DNA of 14,805 bases. Source: Streptomyces caelestis. GTDB taxonomy: Bacteria > Actinomycetota > Actinomycetes > Streptomycetales > Streptomycetaceae. A model generated the notes under the pieces. That model did no database searches and was not told the DNA's origin. It saw nothing but the letters and a program-made list of their open reading frames with translations. Where the stretch lies: positions 1-14,805 of the forward strand of contig NZ_LGCN01000261.1 of assembly GCF_001279005.1 (NCBI RefSeq). Direction: 5' to 3'. Below, piece after piece: positions 1 through 7,800 of this stretch (position 1 is its first letter; each line of letters starts with the position of its first letter). Both the position numbers and the translations under genes were made by a program.

Positions 1-1
1 G

Positions 2-67
2 AGTGTTGTCGTGGAGGACGCCGCCGGTGTGGTGACGCGATCGGGTCGGATTGCCGGCGGGGGCTGA
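2..67 (+). CDS. Possible C-terminal end of an upstream gene (partial)
   Basis: An open frame enters from the window edge and ends at TGA 65-67, giving SVVVEDAAGVVTRSGRIAGGG. Most codons end in G or C, as expected for coding sequence in this genome, and the downstream inverted repeat at 249-279 would suit a gene ending here. Only 21 codons are visible, no domain can be recognised, and other frames are also open over this short distance. The call is weak. Confidence 0.25.
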   Translation, partial: SVVVEDAAGVVTRSGRIAGGG

Positions 68-248
68 CCGGGCGCGCGGGGGCGCGCTAGTGTTTTGGGT
101 ATCCATCGGGAAGGTCCGTTCTTCCTGGGTGGTCAGGCCCTCGCACCGGGATGCCAGTCCCGGCGGGGGCCGAAGTCTTTTTCGGGTGGTGTGCGCTGAG
201 CGTAAGGGTGTCGGGGGTGCGGAAATCCAGCTGAGCCGGTGATGTTCA

Positions 249-279
249 CCCGCCCGAGTGATCACGTGCCTCGGGCGGG
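249..279. terminator. Inverted repeat, probable bidirectional terminator
   Basis: A perfect 10-base inverted repeat (CCCGCCCGAG and CTCGGGCGGG) has an 11-base loop that contains the small palindrome GTGATCAC. It lies just downstream of the minus-strand ATPase gene ending at 351 and also downstream of any gene ending near 67. There is no T-run, which is common for Streptomyces terminators. The rest of 68-350 shows no convincing gene. It holds one further small hairpin, at 146-163 (CCGGGA/TCCCGG). Confidence 0.6.
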
Positions 280-350
280 AAAGGGTGGGGCTTGGTGGGG
301 TGTTTTCCCCTTGAGTTCTTGCTTGGTAAGGCGCCGACGGCACCGGGGCT

Positions 351-836
351 TCAGATCCCGGGTTCCGGTGATGTAAGGCGCAGTTCGGCCCAGACGGTCT
401 TGCGCGGGAAGCGGCCCTCGCTCACGCCCCAGCGGTCCGCGAGCGCCTCCACGAGAAGCAGGCCGCGGCCGGACTCGGCTTCGGGAGAGGGCGGCTGGAG
501 CTCGGGCAGGCGTTCGCCCCGGGTGTCGGTGACCTCGATACGGAGGGTGTCGGCCACCACGTAGAACGTGAGCCGGAAGTCCCGGCCTGCGACGCGACCG
601 TGGGTTGCCGCGTTGGCGGCCAGCTCCGCGATGACCTGACGGGCGGGATCCATCGGCAGTCCCCAGGAACGGAGTTGTTCCGCGCCGAGCAGGCGGGCGA
701 GACGGGCGCCGCGCGGCGTGGGGGAGAACAGCGCGGTGAAGTTGCGGAGGGGGGTGGCGGGTTCGGCGGTTCGCTGATTCACATCACTCAGCGTGGCCGG
801 ATCCGCGTACCGTGGTGAGTGACTCAGCGCGTACAT
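351..836 (-). CDS. RsbW-like ATP-binding (GHKL/HATPase) regulatory protein
   Basis: This is a small single-domain histidine-kinase-like ATPase of the anti-sigma-factor type (161 aa from this start). The N box is visible as ELAANAATHG near residues 71-80 (Asn75). The G1 Asp is in DTRGERLP near 104-111, and the G2 glycines are in SGRGLLLVEALADRWG near 122-137. Streptomyces proteins of this type may bind and inhibit sigma factors or act on unknown partners; no kinase or receiver domain is present. The gene is divergent from the XRE regulator, and this pairing with XRE and DUF397 genes is the standard AbaA/WhiJ-like arrangement. The start is uncertain. ATG at 836 has no clear Shine-Dalgarno site. 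A GTG at 782 (VNQRTAEPATPLRNF) fits the usual N-terminus of the family, as I recall it, and would shorten the protein by 18 residues. Confidence 0.88.
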   Translation of the reverse strand: MYALSHSPRYADPATLSDVNQRTAEPATPLRNFTALFSPTPRGARLARLLGAEQLRSWGLPMDPARQVIAELAANAATHGRVAGRDFRLTFYVVADTLRIEVTDTRGERLPELQPPSPEAESGRGLLLVEALADRWGVSEGRFPRKTVWAELRLTSPEPGI

Positions 837-864
837 GCGGTCACTGTCCGGTGGTTGTCCGGTG
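784..864. promoter_or_regulatory. Candidate operator/promoter region between the ATPase and XRE genes
   Basis: Two kinds of repeat lie in the divergent control region. TGTCCGGTG occurs twice at 845-853 and 856-864, in the same orientation and 11 bases apart, about one helical turn. TCACTCA at 784-790 faces its reverse complement TGAGTGA at 816-822. XRE regulators often bind their own promoters, so these are reasonable autoregulatory sites, but binding is inferred. No convincing -35/-10 pair was identified. Confidence 0.35.
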
Positions 865-941
865 CTGTCGGGGCTGTTCCGACGGTTGGTACGGGTAGGG
901 CGCCGGGTGCGTCACGGACGGTTCCGAAGGAGAGGTGCGGC

Positions 942-1820
942 ATGACGGCGGTCGAGGCGGAAGCGGGTCGGCTCAAGGAAGAGGCGGACGAACCCGGTTG
1001 GGAGGTGGACCCGGACGACGAGTGGGGCGTCGCGGTCATCACGACCGTCGGACGCCAGCTGAAGCTGCGCCGCGAGGCCGTGGGCATGCGGGCCGCCGAG
1101 TTCGGCAGGGTCGTCGGCTACGGCGAGGACATGATCTACAAGATCGAAGGCGGCAAGCGGATCCCCCGCCAGGAGTTCCTGGACAAGGCGGACGAGGTCC
1201 TGGACGCGGGCGGCCTCATCGCGGCGGCCTGGGAGGACGTGAAGAAGGTCCGGTACCCGAAGAAAGTTCGCGCGCTGGGGAAGTTGGAAGCGAGAGCTGT
1301 CGAGATCGCTGTGTACCAGTCCAACAGCATCAATGGCTTGTTGCAGACGCCGGAGCACGCGCGAGCTGTGATCGGGGCAGCACAACCGCCCTACTCTCCG
1401 GACGACGTGGAGCGCATGGTGGCTGCACGCATCGCCCGGCGAACAGTCTTCGAGCGTGACCCCGCCCCGGCGCTCAGCTTCGTCTTGGAAGAGGGGGTTA
1501 TGCGTCGACCTATCGGCGGCACAATGGTGTGGCGTCAGCAGCTCGAACGTCTGTTGGAGGTGGGGCGGTTGCACAACGTCGTACTTCAGGTGATGCCGAT
1601 GAACTGTGAGACTCACTCCGGGACGGACGGCACGATCGAAGTGCTGAAGTTCGCGGATGGTACGGCGGTTGGTCGGGCTGATGGTGAGTTCAACGGGCGG
1701 CCGACTTCGGACCCCAAACAGCTGCGCATCCTTGAACTGCAGTATGGGACGATCCGAGCTCAGGCGCTCTCGCCTCGTGAATCGCTGGCCTTCATCGAGC
1801 AACTGCTGGGAGAAACATGA
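942..1820 (+). CDS. XRE-family HTH regulator with DUF5753 domain (WhiJ/AbaA-like)
   Basis: This 292-aa DNA-binding protein is of the WhiJ type. An N-terminal helix-turn-helix spans about residues 34-90 (TTVGRQLKLRREAVGMRAAEF, then YKIEGGKRIPRQ). A DUF5753 domain fills about 110-290, beginning near LEARAVEIAVYQSNSINGLL. The ATG at 942 was chosen because AAGGAGAGG lies just upstream (928-936) and the protein then has normal family length. In S. coelicolor WhiJ is known to affect development together with a DUF397 partner; a similar role here is inference. The stop overlaps the DUF397 start as ATGA at 1817-1820, so the two are translationally coupled. By hand count about 93% of codons end in G/C up to position ~1265, but only about 72% after it. 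This suggests a mosaic origin or relaxed selection on the DUF5753 half. Confidence 0.93.
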   Translation: MTAVEAEAGRLKEEADEPGWEVDPDDEWGVAVITTVGRQLKLRREAVGMRAAEFGRVVGYGEDMIYKIEGGKRIPRQEFLDKADEVLDAGGLIAAAWEDVKKVRYPKKVRALGKLEARAVEIAVYQSNSINGLLQTPEHARAVIGAAQPPYSPDDVERMVAARIARRTVFERDPAPALSFVLEEGVMRRPIGGTMVWRQQLERLLEVGRLHNVVLQVMPMNCETHSGTDGTIEVLKFADGTAVGRADGEFNGRPTSDPKQLRILELQYGTIRAQALSPRESLAFIEQLLGET

Positions 1821-2026
1821 TCCGCAAGACCGCTGCCGGGGACGCTTCCGAGCTGGCGTGGTTCAAGAGCAGCTACAGCAGCGGCAACAACGGCGAGTCC
1901 TGCCTCGAACTCGCCCTCACCCCCGGTACCGTCCACGTCCGCGACTCCAAGAACCTCGCAGGCCCGCGGCTCGCTCTCGCCCCGGGCGCTTGGGCGCGTT
2001 TCGTGGCGTTCGCCTCGGAATCATGA
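1817..2026 (+). CDS. DUF397 protein, first copy
   Basis: This 69-aa protein carries the DUF397 hallmarks: LAWFKSSYSSGNNGESCLELA (about residues 13-33), then VHVRDSKN and a C-terminal WARFVAFA. DUF397 proteins are small cytoplasmic partners of XRE/DUF5753 regulators in actinomycetes, and genetic work on the WhiJ system suggests they counteract the regulator. The ATG overlaps the upstream stop (ATGA, 1817-1820) and there is no strong independent ribosome binding site, so translation most likely depends on coupling to the XRE gene. Its own stop overlaps the start of the second copy in the same way (2023-2026). Confidence 0.93.
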   Translation: MIRKTAAGDASELAWFKSSYSSGNNGESCLELALTPGTVHVRDSKNLAGPRLALAPGAWARFVAFASES

Positions 2027-2228
2027 TCCGCAAGATCCCCGCCGGTGACGCCTCCGAGCTGGCTTGGTTCAAGAGCAGCTACAGCGACGGCACTGATGGC
2101 AATTCCTGCGTCGAGCTCGCCCTCACCCCCGGTGCCGTCCACGTCCGCGACTCCAAGAACCTCGCAGGCCCGCGACTCGCTCTCGCCCCGGGCGCTTGGG
2201 CGCGTTTCGTGGCGTTCGCCTCCGAGGG
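1817..2228 (+). repeat. 206-base tandem duplication covering the two DUF397 genes
   Basis: Unit one runs from 1817 to 2022 and unit two from 2023 to 2228. The 86 bases at 1931-2016 match 2137-2222 with a single mismatch, while the first halves differ at many sites. The period of 206 is not a multiple of three, which is exactly what keeps the ATGA stop/start overlap at both junctions. Confidence 0.9.
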
Positions 2229-2232
2229 CTGA
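2023..2232 (+). CDS. DUF397 protein, second (tandem) copy
   Basis: This is a 69-aa paralog of the preceding protein and differs from it mainly in residues 5-37. The variable segment reads FKSSYSDGTDGNSCVELA, against SSGNNGESCLELA in copy one. The second half is identical in protein apart from the last residue. The start is ATG 2023, overlapping the TGA of copy one; longer in-frame extensions upstream are only the other frame of the XRE and first DUF397 genes. It probably acts with, or as an alternative to, copy one as a partner of the XRE regulator. Divergence limited to the N-terminal half suggests a partner-specificity segment, which is inference. Confidence 0.93.
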   Translation: MIRKIPAGDASELAWFKSSYSDGTDGNSCVELALTPGAVHVRDSKNLAGPRLALAPGAWARFVAFASEG

Positions 2233-2396
2233 CCCCAGGCTTCACCCCCGGCGTCAGGTCCCTCGGGGCATCCTCGTGCGTCCGGTCGGAGCGGAGCACG
2301 CCCTCCGAAGCAGGGACCCGGAGCCCGCATCGACCCTCGTACCAGTCCCGAGTTCCGCTTCGAGGCGTACGCGGCCTGATCCGTCGCCGCCCCCGA

Positions 2397-2410
2397 CCGG
2401 CTTCGGCCGG
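2397..2410. other. TTCG-tetraloop hairpin
   Basis: CCGGC-TTCG-GCCGG forms a short stem closed by the very stable C(UUCG)G loop. It lies in the gap between the second DUF397 gene and the convergent M23 gene, just before a larger terminator-like repeat. It may add to transcript-end stability. I see no gene in 2233-2492. Confidence 0.45.
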
Positions 2411-2425
2411 GGACGGAACGCCGAA

Positions 2426-2467
2426 AGCGACCCCGAGGGCGGGCGCGGGGCCGTTCTCGGGGTCGCT
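2426..2467. terminator. Bidirectional terminator between DUF397 and M23 genes
   Basis: A perfect 12-base inverted repeat (AGCGACCCCGAG and CTCGGGGTCGCT) with an 18-base GC-rich loop lies between convergent genes, 194 bases after the DUF397 stop and 26 bases beyond the M23 stop. Its position and symmetry fit a terminator serving both strands. Confidence 0.75.
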
Positions 2468-2492
2468 CGGGTGGTGCCGGGTGTGCGGTGGG

Positions 2493-3098
2493 TCAGACCG
2501 TCACGCCGTTGGCGCGCAGGAACTGCGCCGGGTCCACGGCGGAGCCGTAGTTCGGGGTGGTGCGGATCTCGAAGTGCAGGTGCGGGCCGCTGGAGTTGCC
2601 GGTGTTGCCGGACAGGGCGATCTCCTGGCCGGTCTTGACGACCTGGCCGGCCTTCACGTTCACCTGCGACAGGTGGGCGTACTGGGAGTACTTCCCGTTG
2701 CCGTGGTTGATGACGATCGCGTTGCCGTACGCGGGGCCGTCGCCGGCGCCGTTGGGGCCGGCCTTGACGACGGTGCCGCCGTGCGCGGCCATCACCGTGG
2801 TGCCGGTCGGGACGGCGTAGTCCTGGCCGCTGTGCTTGTGCGCCCACATGCCGCCGTTCTGGGCGAAGCTCGCGGACAGCTGGTAGTTCTTCACCGGGGA
2901 GACCCAGGAGGCCGTCGTCTTCTGGGCGGCGGTCTGCGTCTGGGCGGCGGTGGCGGCACTGGGCGCGGCCGTGTTCTCGGCGGCGACCGCGGCCCCGACT
3001 CCCAGGACGACCGTGGCGCCCATGCCGGCGGCCAGGACGGCGGCGCGGGGACGGGTCAGGGACGTGCGGGGGAAACGGGACGTGACGCGCTCGAACAT
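2493..3098 (-). CDS. Secreted M23 (LytM-type) metallopeptidase
   Basis: This 201-aa secreted zinc peptidase is expected to cut peptide cross-links in peptidoglycan outside the membrane. A basic N-terminus and hydrophobic segment (about residues 18-40, ending GVGAAVAA) form a signal peptide. An Ala/Thr/Gln linker follows, then the peptidase domain at about 67-195. The zinc and catalytic residues of the family are visible: HSGQD (His89, Asp93), His142 in YAHLS, and HLH at 173-175. The start at 3098 puts GAGGT a few bases upstream and gives a normal signal peptide; the upstream in-frame ATG at 3197 would add a 33-residue extension before the signal sequence. There are no LysM or SH3 cell-wall binding domains. 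Substrate bond is not predictable. Confidence 0.93.
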   Translation of the reverse strand: MFERVTSRFPRTSLTRPRAAVLAAGMGATVVLGVGAAVAAENTAAPSAATAAQTQTAAQKTTASWVSPVKNYQLSASFAQNGGMWAHKHSGQDYAVPTGTTVMAAHGGTVVKAGPNGAGDGPAYGNAIVINHGNGKYSQYAHLSQVNVKAGQVVKTGQEIALSGNTGNSSGPHLHFEIRTTPNYGSAVDPAQFLRANGVTV

Positions 3099-3450
3099 CG
3101 AAACCTCGTGGGTGAGGGGGCGGGGGAAGCCACCGGCGGAACGGGTCCGTGCCGTGGTGGCCGTTCCTTGGTAACGGCCGCCGCCCAAAAGCCGCAAAGG
3201 TGTGACCTACGATGAAAGGTCGTACTCCGGGCGTGAGGCGCAGGTCTCTTGACGAATGGTCCTGAACGGAGCGAAACCCGCCATTTCAAGCTGATCGATC
3301 AGCCTTGCGCACTAAATGTCCCTTTTAAGTTCAACGATTTTTCCACTAACCCGGGTAGTACCGGACAAAGCGCCTGTGCGGCTTGTCACCAGGGGGACGG
3401 TCCGGCCGCCCGGCGGATGTGGCGTGGGTCTCCGGAGCTTCCCTCCCCGC
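3099..3450 (-). promoter_or_regulatory. Long non-coding upstream region of the M23 gene
   Basis: About 350 bases with no supported gene separate the M23 gene from the upstream permease. A hairpin at 3159-3179 (GGCCGTT and AACGGCC, 7-base loop) would sit in the leader. A weaker repeat, GACCT/AGGTC, spans 3204-3221. A perfect palindrome, GCTGATCGATCAGC, is at 3290-3303, next to a distinctly AT-rich stretch at about 3305-3355. Promoter and regulator sites probably lie here, but no -35/-10 pair was clear. The c-di-AMP riboswitch found before many actinobacterial wall hydrolases was looked for and its hallmark sequences are not visible. Confidence 0.5.
3290..3303. promoter_or_regulatory. Perfect 14-base palindrome, candidate operator
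   Basis: GCTGATCGATCAGC reads identically on both strands and lies about 190 bases upstream of the M23 start, beside an AT-rich segment. Such symmetry fits a dimeric repressor or activator site. No regulator can be named from the sequence. Confidence 0.35.
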
Positions 3451-4752
3451 TCAGCCGCCCAGCACCTCCAGCGACACCCACAGCGCCACCGTCGACGCCA
3501 GCAGCGCCGCCGGGACGGTGGCCAGGCCCAGCAGGGTGAAGCGCCTGAGGCTGACCTCGTGGGCGTGGTGGTGGGCGATGCGGCGCCACAGGAGGGTGGC
3601 CAGGGAGCCCGCGTAGGTGAGGTTCGGGCCGATGTTGACGCCCAGCAGGACCGCGAGGACCGCGCCGGGGCCGGACGGCGCGGCCAGGGGGACGAGGGCG
3701 AGGACCGCCGGCAGGTTGTTGATCAGGTTGGCGAGCAGTGCCGCCAGGCCCGCGACGGCCAGCAGGGCGGGCAGGGACGTGCCGTCGGGGAGGACGGCGC
3801 CGAGGGCGTCGTCCAGGCCGTGGTCCAGGACCGCCCGTACGACCACGCCGAGGGCGAGGACGAACGCGAGGAACGGCAGGTCGGCGGAGTGGAGGATCGT
3901 GACCGGGGTGGTGTGGCGGCGTGCCAGGGCGCGTACGGCCAGCACGGTCGCGCCGGCCGCCGCCGCCCACGCCGGGTCGACGCCGACCGCGGACGCCACG
4001 GCGAACCCGGCGAGCGTGGCGGCCACGGTCACCAGGGCGAAGAGCGGCAGCTCCACCGGTTCCCCCGGCGCCTCGGGCGCGGCGGGCTCCGCGTCCAGGT
4101 CGGCGGCGAAGAAGCGGCGGAAGACGGCGTACTCCACGGCGATCGCCGCCAGCCACGGCAGGGTCATCAGCAGCGCGAAGCGGGTGAAGCTCAGCCCCGT
4201 GGCGGTGAACGCGAGCAGGTTCGTCAGGTTCGACACCGGCAGCAGCAGCGACGCCGTGTTCGACAGGTGCGCGCCGGCGTAGACGTGGGGGGCCGGCCGG
4301 GCGCCCATCCGGGTGGCGGTGGCGAACACCACCGGCGTCAGCAGCACCACGGTGGCGTCCAGGCTGAGCACGGCGGTGATCAGCGAGGCGAGGGCGAAGA
4401 CCGCGCCCAGCAGCCTGCGCGGCCGGTGGCGGGACCAGCGGGCCATCCAGACCCCGCAGGCGTGGAAGAGACCCTCGTCGGCACAGAGCCGGGCCAGCAC
4501 CAGTACGGCGGCGAGGAAGCCGATCACCGGACCGAGCCGGACGGCCTCCTCCCGGACCGCCTCCAGGGAGATCGCGCCGGTCGCGATCACGACGCCGGCC
4601 GCGGGCACCGCGAACACCGCCTCCGGCCAGCGGAACGGACGGACGACGGCACACACCAGCACCACGGCCAGCGCGGCGACGGACAGCGACTCGAGCAGCA
4701 CGCTCCCGATCATCCACAGAGGGCGGCGGGACGCGGACACCGCGTCCCCCAT
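3451..4752 (-). CDS. SLC13/ArsB-NhaD-type permease
   Basis: This 433-aa integral membrane protein has roughly 11-12 hydrophobic helices and belongs to the ion-transporter superfamily that includes ArsB, NhaD and citrate carriers. Family signatures are LSLDATVVLLTP near residues 129-140, HLSNTASLLLPVSNLTNLL near 162-180 and the second-half equivalent NLINNLP...NIGPNLTYAG near 342-382. These repeated Asn-rich re-entrant motifs form the transport site. Substrate cannot be read from sequence: arsenite, sodium/proton or organic anions are all possible, and no ars genes are nearby. ATG 4752 is taken as start, but neither it nor ATG 4713 (13 codons later, MIGSVLL) has a clear ribosome site. The gene is divergent, by 58 bases, from the large ATPase gene. 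Confidence 0.85.
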   Translation of the reverse strand: MGDAVSASRRPLWMIGSVLLESLSVAALAVVLVCAVVRPFRWPEAVFAVPAAGVVIATGAISLEAVREEAVRLGPVIGFLAAVLVLARLCADEGLFHACGVWMARWSRHRPRRLLGAVFALASLITAVLSLDATVVLLTPVVFATATRMGARPAPHVYAGAHLSNTASLLLPVSNLTNLLAFTATGLSFTRFALLMTLPWLAAIAVEYAVFRRFFAADLDAEPAAPEAPGEPVELPLFALVTVAATLAGFAVASAVGVDPAWAAAAGATVLAVRALARRHTTPVTILHSADLPFLAFVLALGVVVRAVLDHGLDDALGAVLPDGTSLPALLAVAGLAALLANLINNLPAVLALVPLAAPSGPGAVLAVLLGVNIGPNLTYAGSLATLLWRRIAHHHAHEVSLRRFTLLGLATVPAALLASTVALWVSLEVLGG

Positions 4753-4810
4753 ATGCCGGAGGGCGGTACCTTCGACCTCACGCAGAAGTGGGCCGATGAG
4801 GAGAGTCAAC
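4753..4810. promoter_or_regulatory. Short divergent intergenic region
   Basis: These 58 bases separate the permease start from the GTG start of the ATPase gene and must hold, or overlap, control signals for both. GAGGAG at 4798-4803 is the Shine-Dalgarno site of the plus-strand gene. No confident -35/-10 pair was seen, so one or both promoters may extend into the neighbouring coding sequence. Confidence 0.4.
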
Positions 4811-7800
4811 GTGAGCAAGTTCGTGCGGCCCGCCGTCGAGGGTGCCGACCCGTTCGGTACGGCGCGGCTGCGGCGCGGGGTCCTGGACGCCTGGGCCACC
4901 AGCCCCGCCCGCTTCCGGGAGGACGCCAACGCCGAGGAGGACCTCGTCCTCGGCGGGTACCGGGACCGCCTCGTCGTCGAACTCGCCCAGAACGCCGCCG
5001 ACGCCGCCGCCCGCGCGGGCGTGCCGGGACGGCTGCGGCTCACCCTGCGCGACGGGGTCCTCGTCGCCGCCAACACCGGGGCCCCGCTGGACGCGGCCGG
5101 CGTCGAGTCGCTGTCCACGCTGCGGGCCTCCGCCAAGCGGGACGCGCCGGACCGGGCCGTGGGCCGGTTCGGCGTCGGCTTCGCCGCCGTCCTCGCCGTC
5201 ACCGACGAGCCCGCCGTCGTCGGCCGGCACGGCGGGGTCCGCTGGTCGCTGGCCGAGGCCCGCGAGCTCGCGGACGACACCGCCCGGCACAGCCCCGGCC
5301 TGGGGGACGAGATCCGCCGCCGGGACGGGCACGTGCCGCTGCTGCGGCTGCCGTTCGCCGCCGAGGGCACCGCGCCCGCCCCGTACGACACGGCCGTCAT
5401 CCTCCCGCTGCGCGACACCGCCGCCGCCGACCTCGCCGAGCGGCTGCTGCACGCCGTCGACGACGCCCTGCTGCTCGCCCTGCCCGGCCTGGAGGAGGTC
5501 GTCGTCGAGATCGGGGACGCGGAGCCCCGCACCGTCGGCCGCCGCGGCGAGGACGGACTCACCGTCGTCGAGGACTCCAAGGAGGGGACCACCCGCTGGC
5601 GCACCGCCGTCGCGCACGGTCCGCTCACCCCCGAGCTGCTCGCCGACCGGCCGGTCGAGGAGCGGCTGCGCCCGTACTGGTCGGTCACCTGGGCCGTCCC
5701 CGTGGACTCCGACGGCAGCCCCGCCCGGCCCCGCACCAGCGCCGTCGTGCACGCGCCCACCCCCAGCGACGAGCCGCTCGGCGTGCCCGCGCTGCTCATC
5801 GCCTCCCTCCCGTTGGACTCCACCCGCCGGCACGCCGCCCCCGGCCCGCTCACCGACTTCCTCGTGCAGCGCGCCGCCGACGCCTACGCCGGACTCCTCG
5901 CCGACTGGCGCCCGGTGACCGCCGGGATCATCGACCTGGTGCCGGGCCCGCTCGGCAAGGGCGAACTGGACGGCGCCCTGCGCCGGGCGATCCTCGAGAG
6001 GCTGCCCCGCACGTCCTTCCTGCCGCCGGCCGGCGGGCGGGACGAGCGGCACGACGACTCCGACCTGCCCGAGTCCCTGCGCCCCAGGGACGCCGAGGTC
6101 GTCGAGGGCGCGGGCGCGGACACCGTACGGGTGCTGGCCGAAGTCCTCCCGACCCTCCTGCCCGCCGGTCTCGAACGCCGCGCGGAGCTGCGCACGCTGG
6201 GCGTGGCACGCCTCCCGCTCACCGACGCGATCGACCGGCTGGCCGGCCTGGAGAAGTCCCCCGACTGGTGGCGGCGGCTGTACGACAGCCTCGCCGGGGT
6301 CGACCCGGACCGGCTGTCCGGGCTGCCGGTGCCGCTGGCCGACGGCAGGACGACGATCGGCCCCCGTCAGGTGCTGCTGCCCGGGACGGAGGCCGCCCGG
6401 ATCGACCCCGAGGTGCTGGCCCGGCTCGGGCTCAAGGTCGCCCACCCGGACGCCGCCCACCCCCTCCTGGAGAAGCTCGGCGCGCTCCCCGCCACCCCGC
6501 GCGCCGTCCTCACCACCCCGCAGGTGCGGGCCGCCGTCGCCGCCTCGCTCGACGACGAGGGCGGGGTGAACTGGGAGGAGGACGCCCCGGACGCCGAGGA
6601 GCTCGCCGAGACCGTGCTCGGCCTGGTGCGCGACGCCGGGCTGGAACCCGGCGACGAGCCCTGGCTGGGCGCCCTGGCCCTGCCCGACGAGGACGGCGAA
6701 CTCTCCCCGGCCTGCGAGCTGGTCTTCCCCGGCGGACCGTTCGCCCAGGTCATGCGGGAGGGCGAACTCGCGGCGGTGGACGCCGAACTGGCCGACAGGT
6801 GGGGCGAACAGCCGCTGGCCGCCTGCGGGGTGCTGGTGGACTTCGCGCTGATCCGCGCCACCGACGTCGTCCTCGACCCCGACGAACTGGAGCCCCGCGA
6901 GGGGGACTTCGCCGAACCCGACGACGCCGGTCTGCTGGACGCCGTGGACGTGTGGAGCGAGGACGTCCTCGACCGCTTCCCGGACAGTCCCGTACCGCCC
7001 GTCGCCACCGAGCTCGTCGCCGTGCGCGACCTCGACCTCGTGGACGACGACCAGTGGCCCCGCGCCCTCGCCCTGCTCGCCCGCCCGCCGCTGCGCGACG
7101 CGCTCACCCAGCCGGTGCGGATCCTGCTGCACGACGGCACCCACGAGACCGTACGGCCGTACACCGCGTGGTGGCTGCGCGGGCACCCGGTGATCGGCGG
7201 GCGCCGCCCCGCCGGACTGCGCGCGGCCGGCGGCGACCCGCTGCTGCGCGGCCTGTACGACGAGGCCGACGCGACCGGGTTCGAGGACGAGCAGGTGCTG
7301 CGGGCGCTGGGCGTACGGACCTCGGTGGCCGCCCTCCTCGACGAGCCCGGCGGCGCGGCGGAGCTGCTGGACCGCCTCGCCGACCCCGACCGCCCGGTCA
7401 CGGCGGCCCAACTGCACGCCCTGTACGGCGCGCTGGCCGAACTGGACCCCGAGCAGGTGACCCTGCCGGACGATCTGCGGGCCGTGGTCGACGGCCGGGT
7501 CGAGGTGGTGGACGCCGCCGACGCGGTGGTCGTCGACTCGCCGGACCTGCTGCCGTTCACCTCCGGCGTGCCGCTGCTGCCCGTGCGGCCGGCGCGGGCC
7601 GCCGAGCTGGCCGAGCTGTTCCAGGTGCGGCGGCTGAGCGAGTCCGTCACCGGCGAGGTGGACTCCGAGGGCACGGAGCACGACGTGCCGGAGCCGGTGC
7701 GGGTGCTGCTGGGGCCGCGCACCCCGGCGTCGTACGTCGAGCACGGGGAACTCGTCGTCGACGGCGTGGAGATCGACTGGCGCCTCACCGAAGGCGGCGT

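Noticed and set aside
100..200. tRNA-like or small RNA gene in the first non-coding region
   Set aside because: There is a small hairpin (146-163), but no cloverleaf, anticodon arm or T-arm consensus could be assembled.
351..2232. Toxin-antitoxin system formed by the XRE and DUF397 genes
   Set aside because: The pairing of a small protein with an XRE regulator is suggestive, but the families are the well-known WhiJ/AbaA-type developmental regulators and no toxin fold is recognisable.
3099..3360. c-di-AMP (ydaO-type) riboswitch before the M23 gene
   Set aside because: The context is right, but the conserved core sequences I know for this class are not visible on the minus strand.
3451..4752. 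Arsenite efflux pump (ArsB) within an ars operon
   Set aside because: The fold family fits, but no arsR, arsC or arsA gene is nearby, so a specific arsenite assignment is unsupported.
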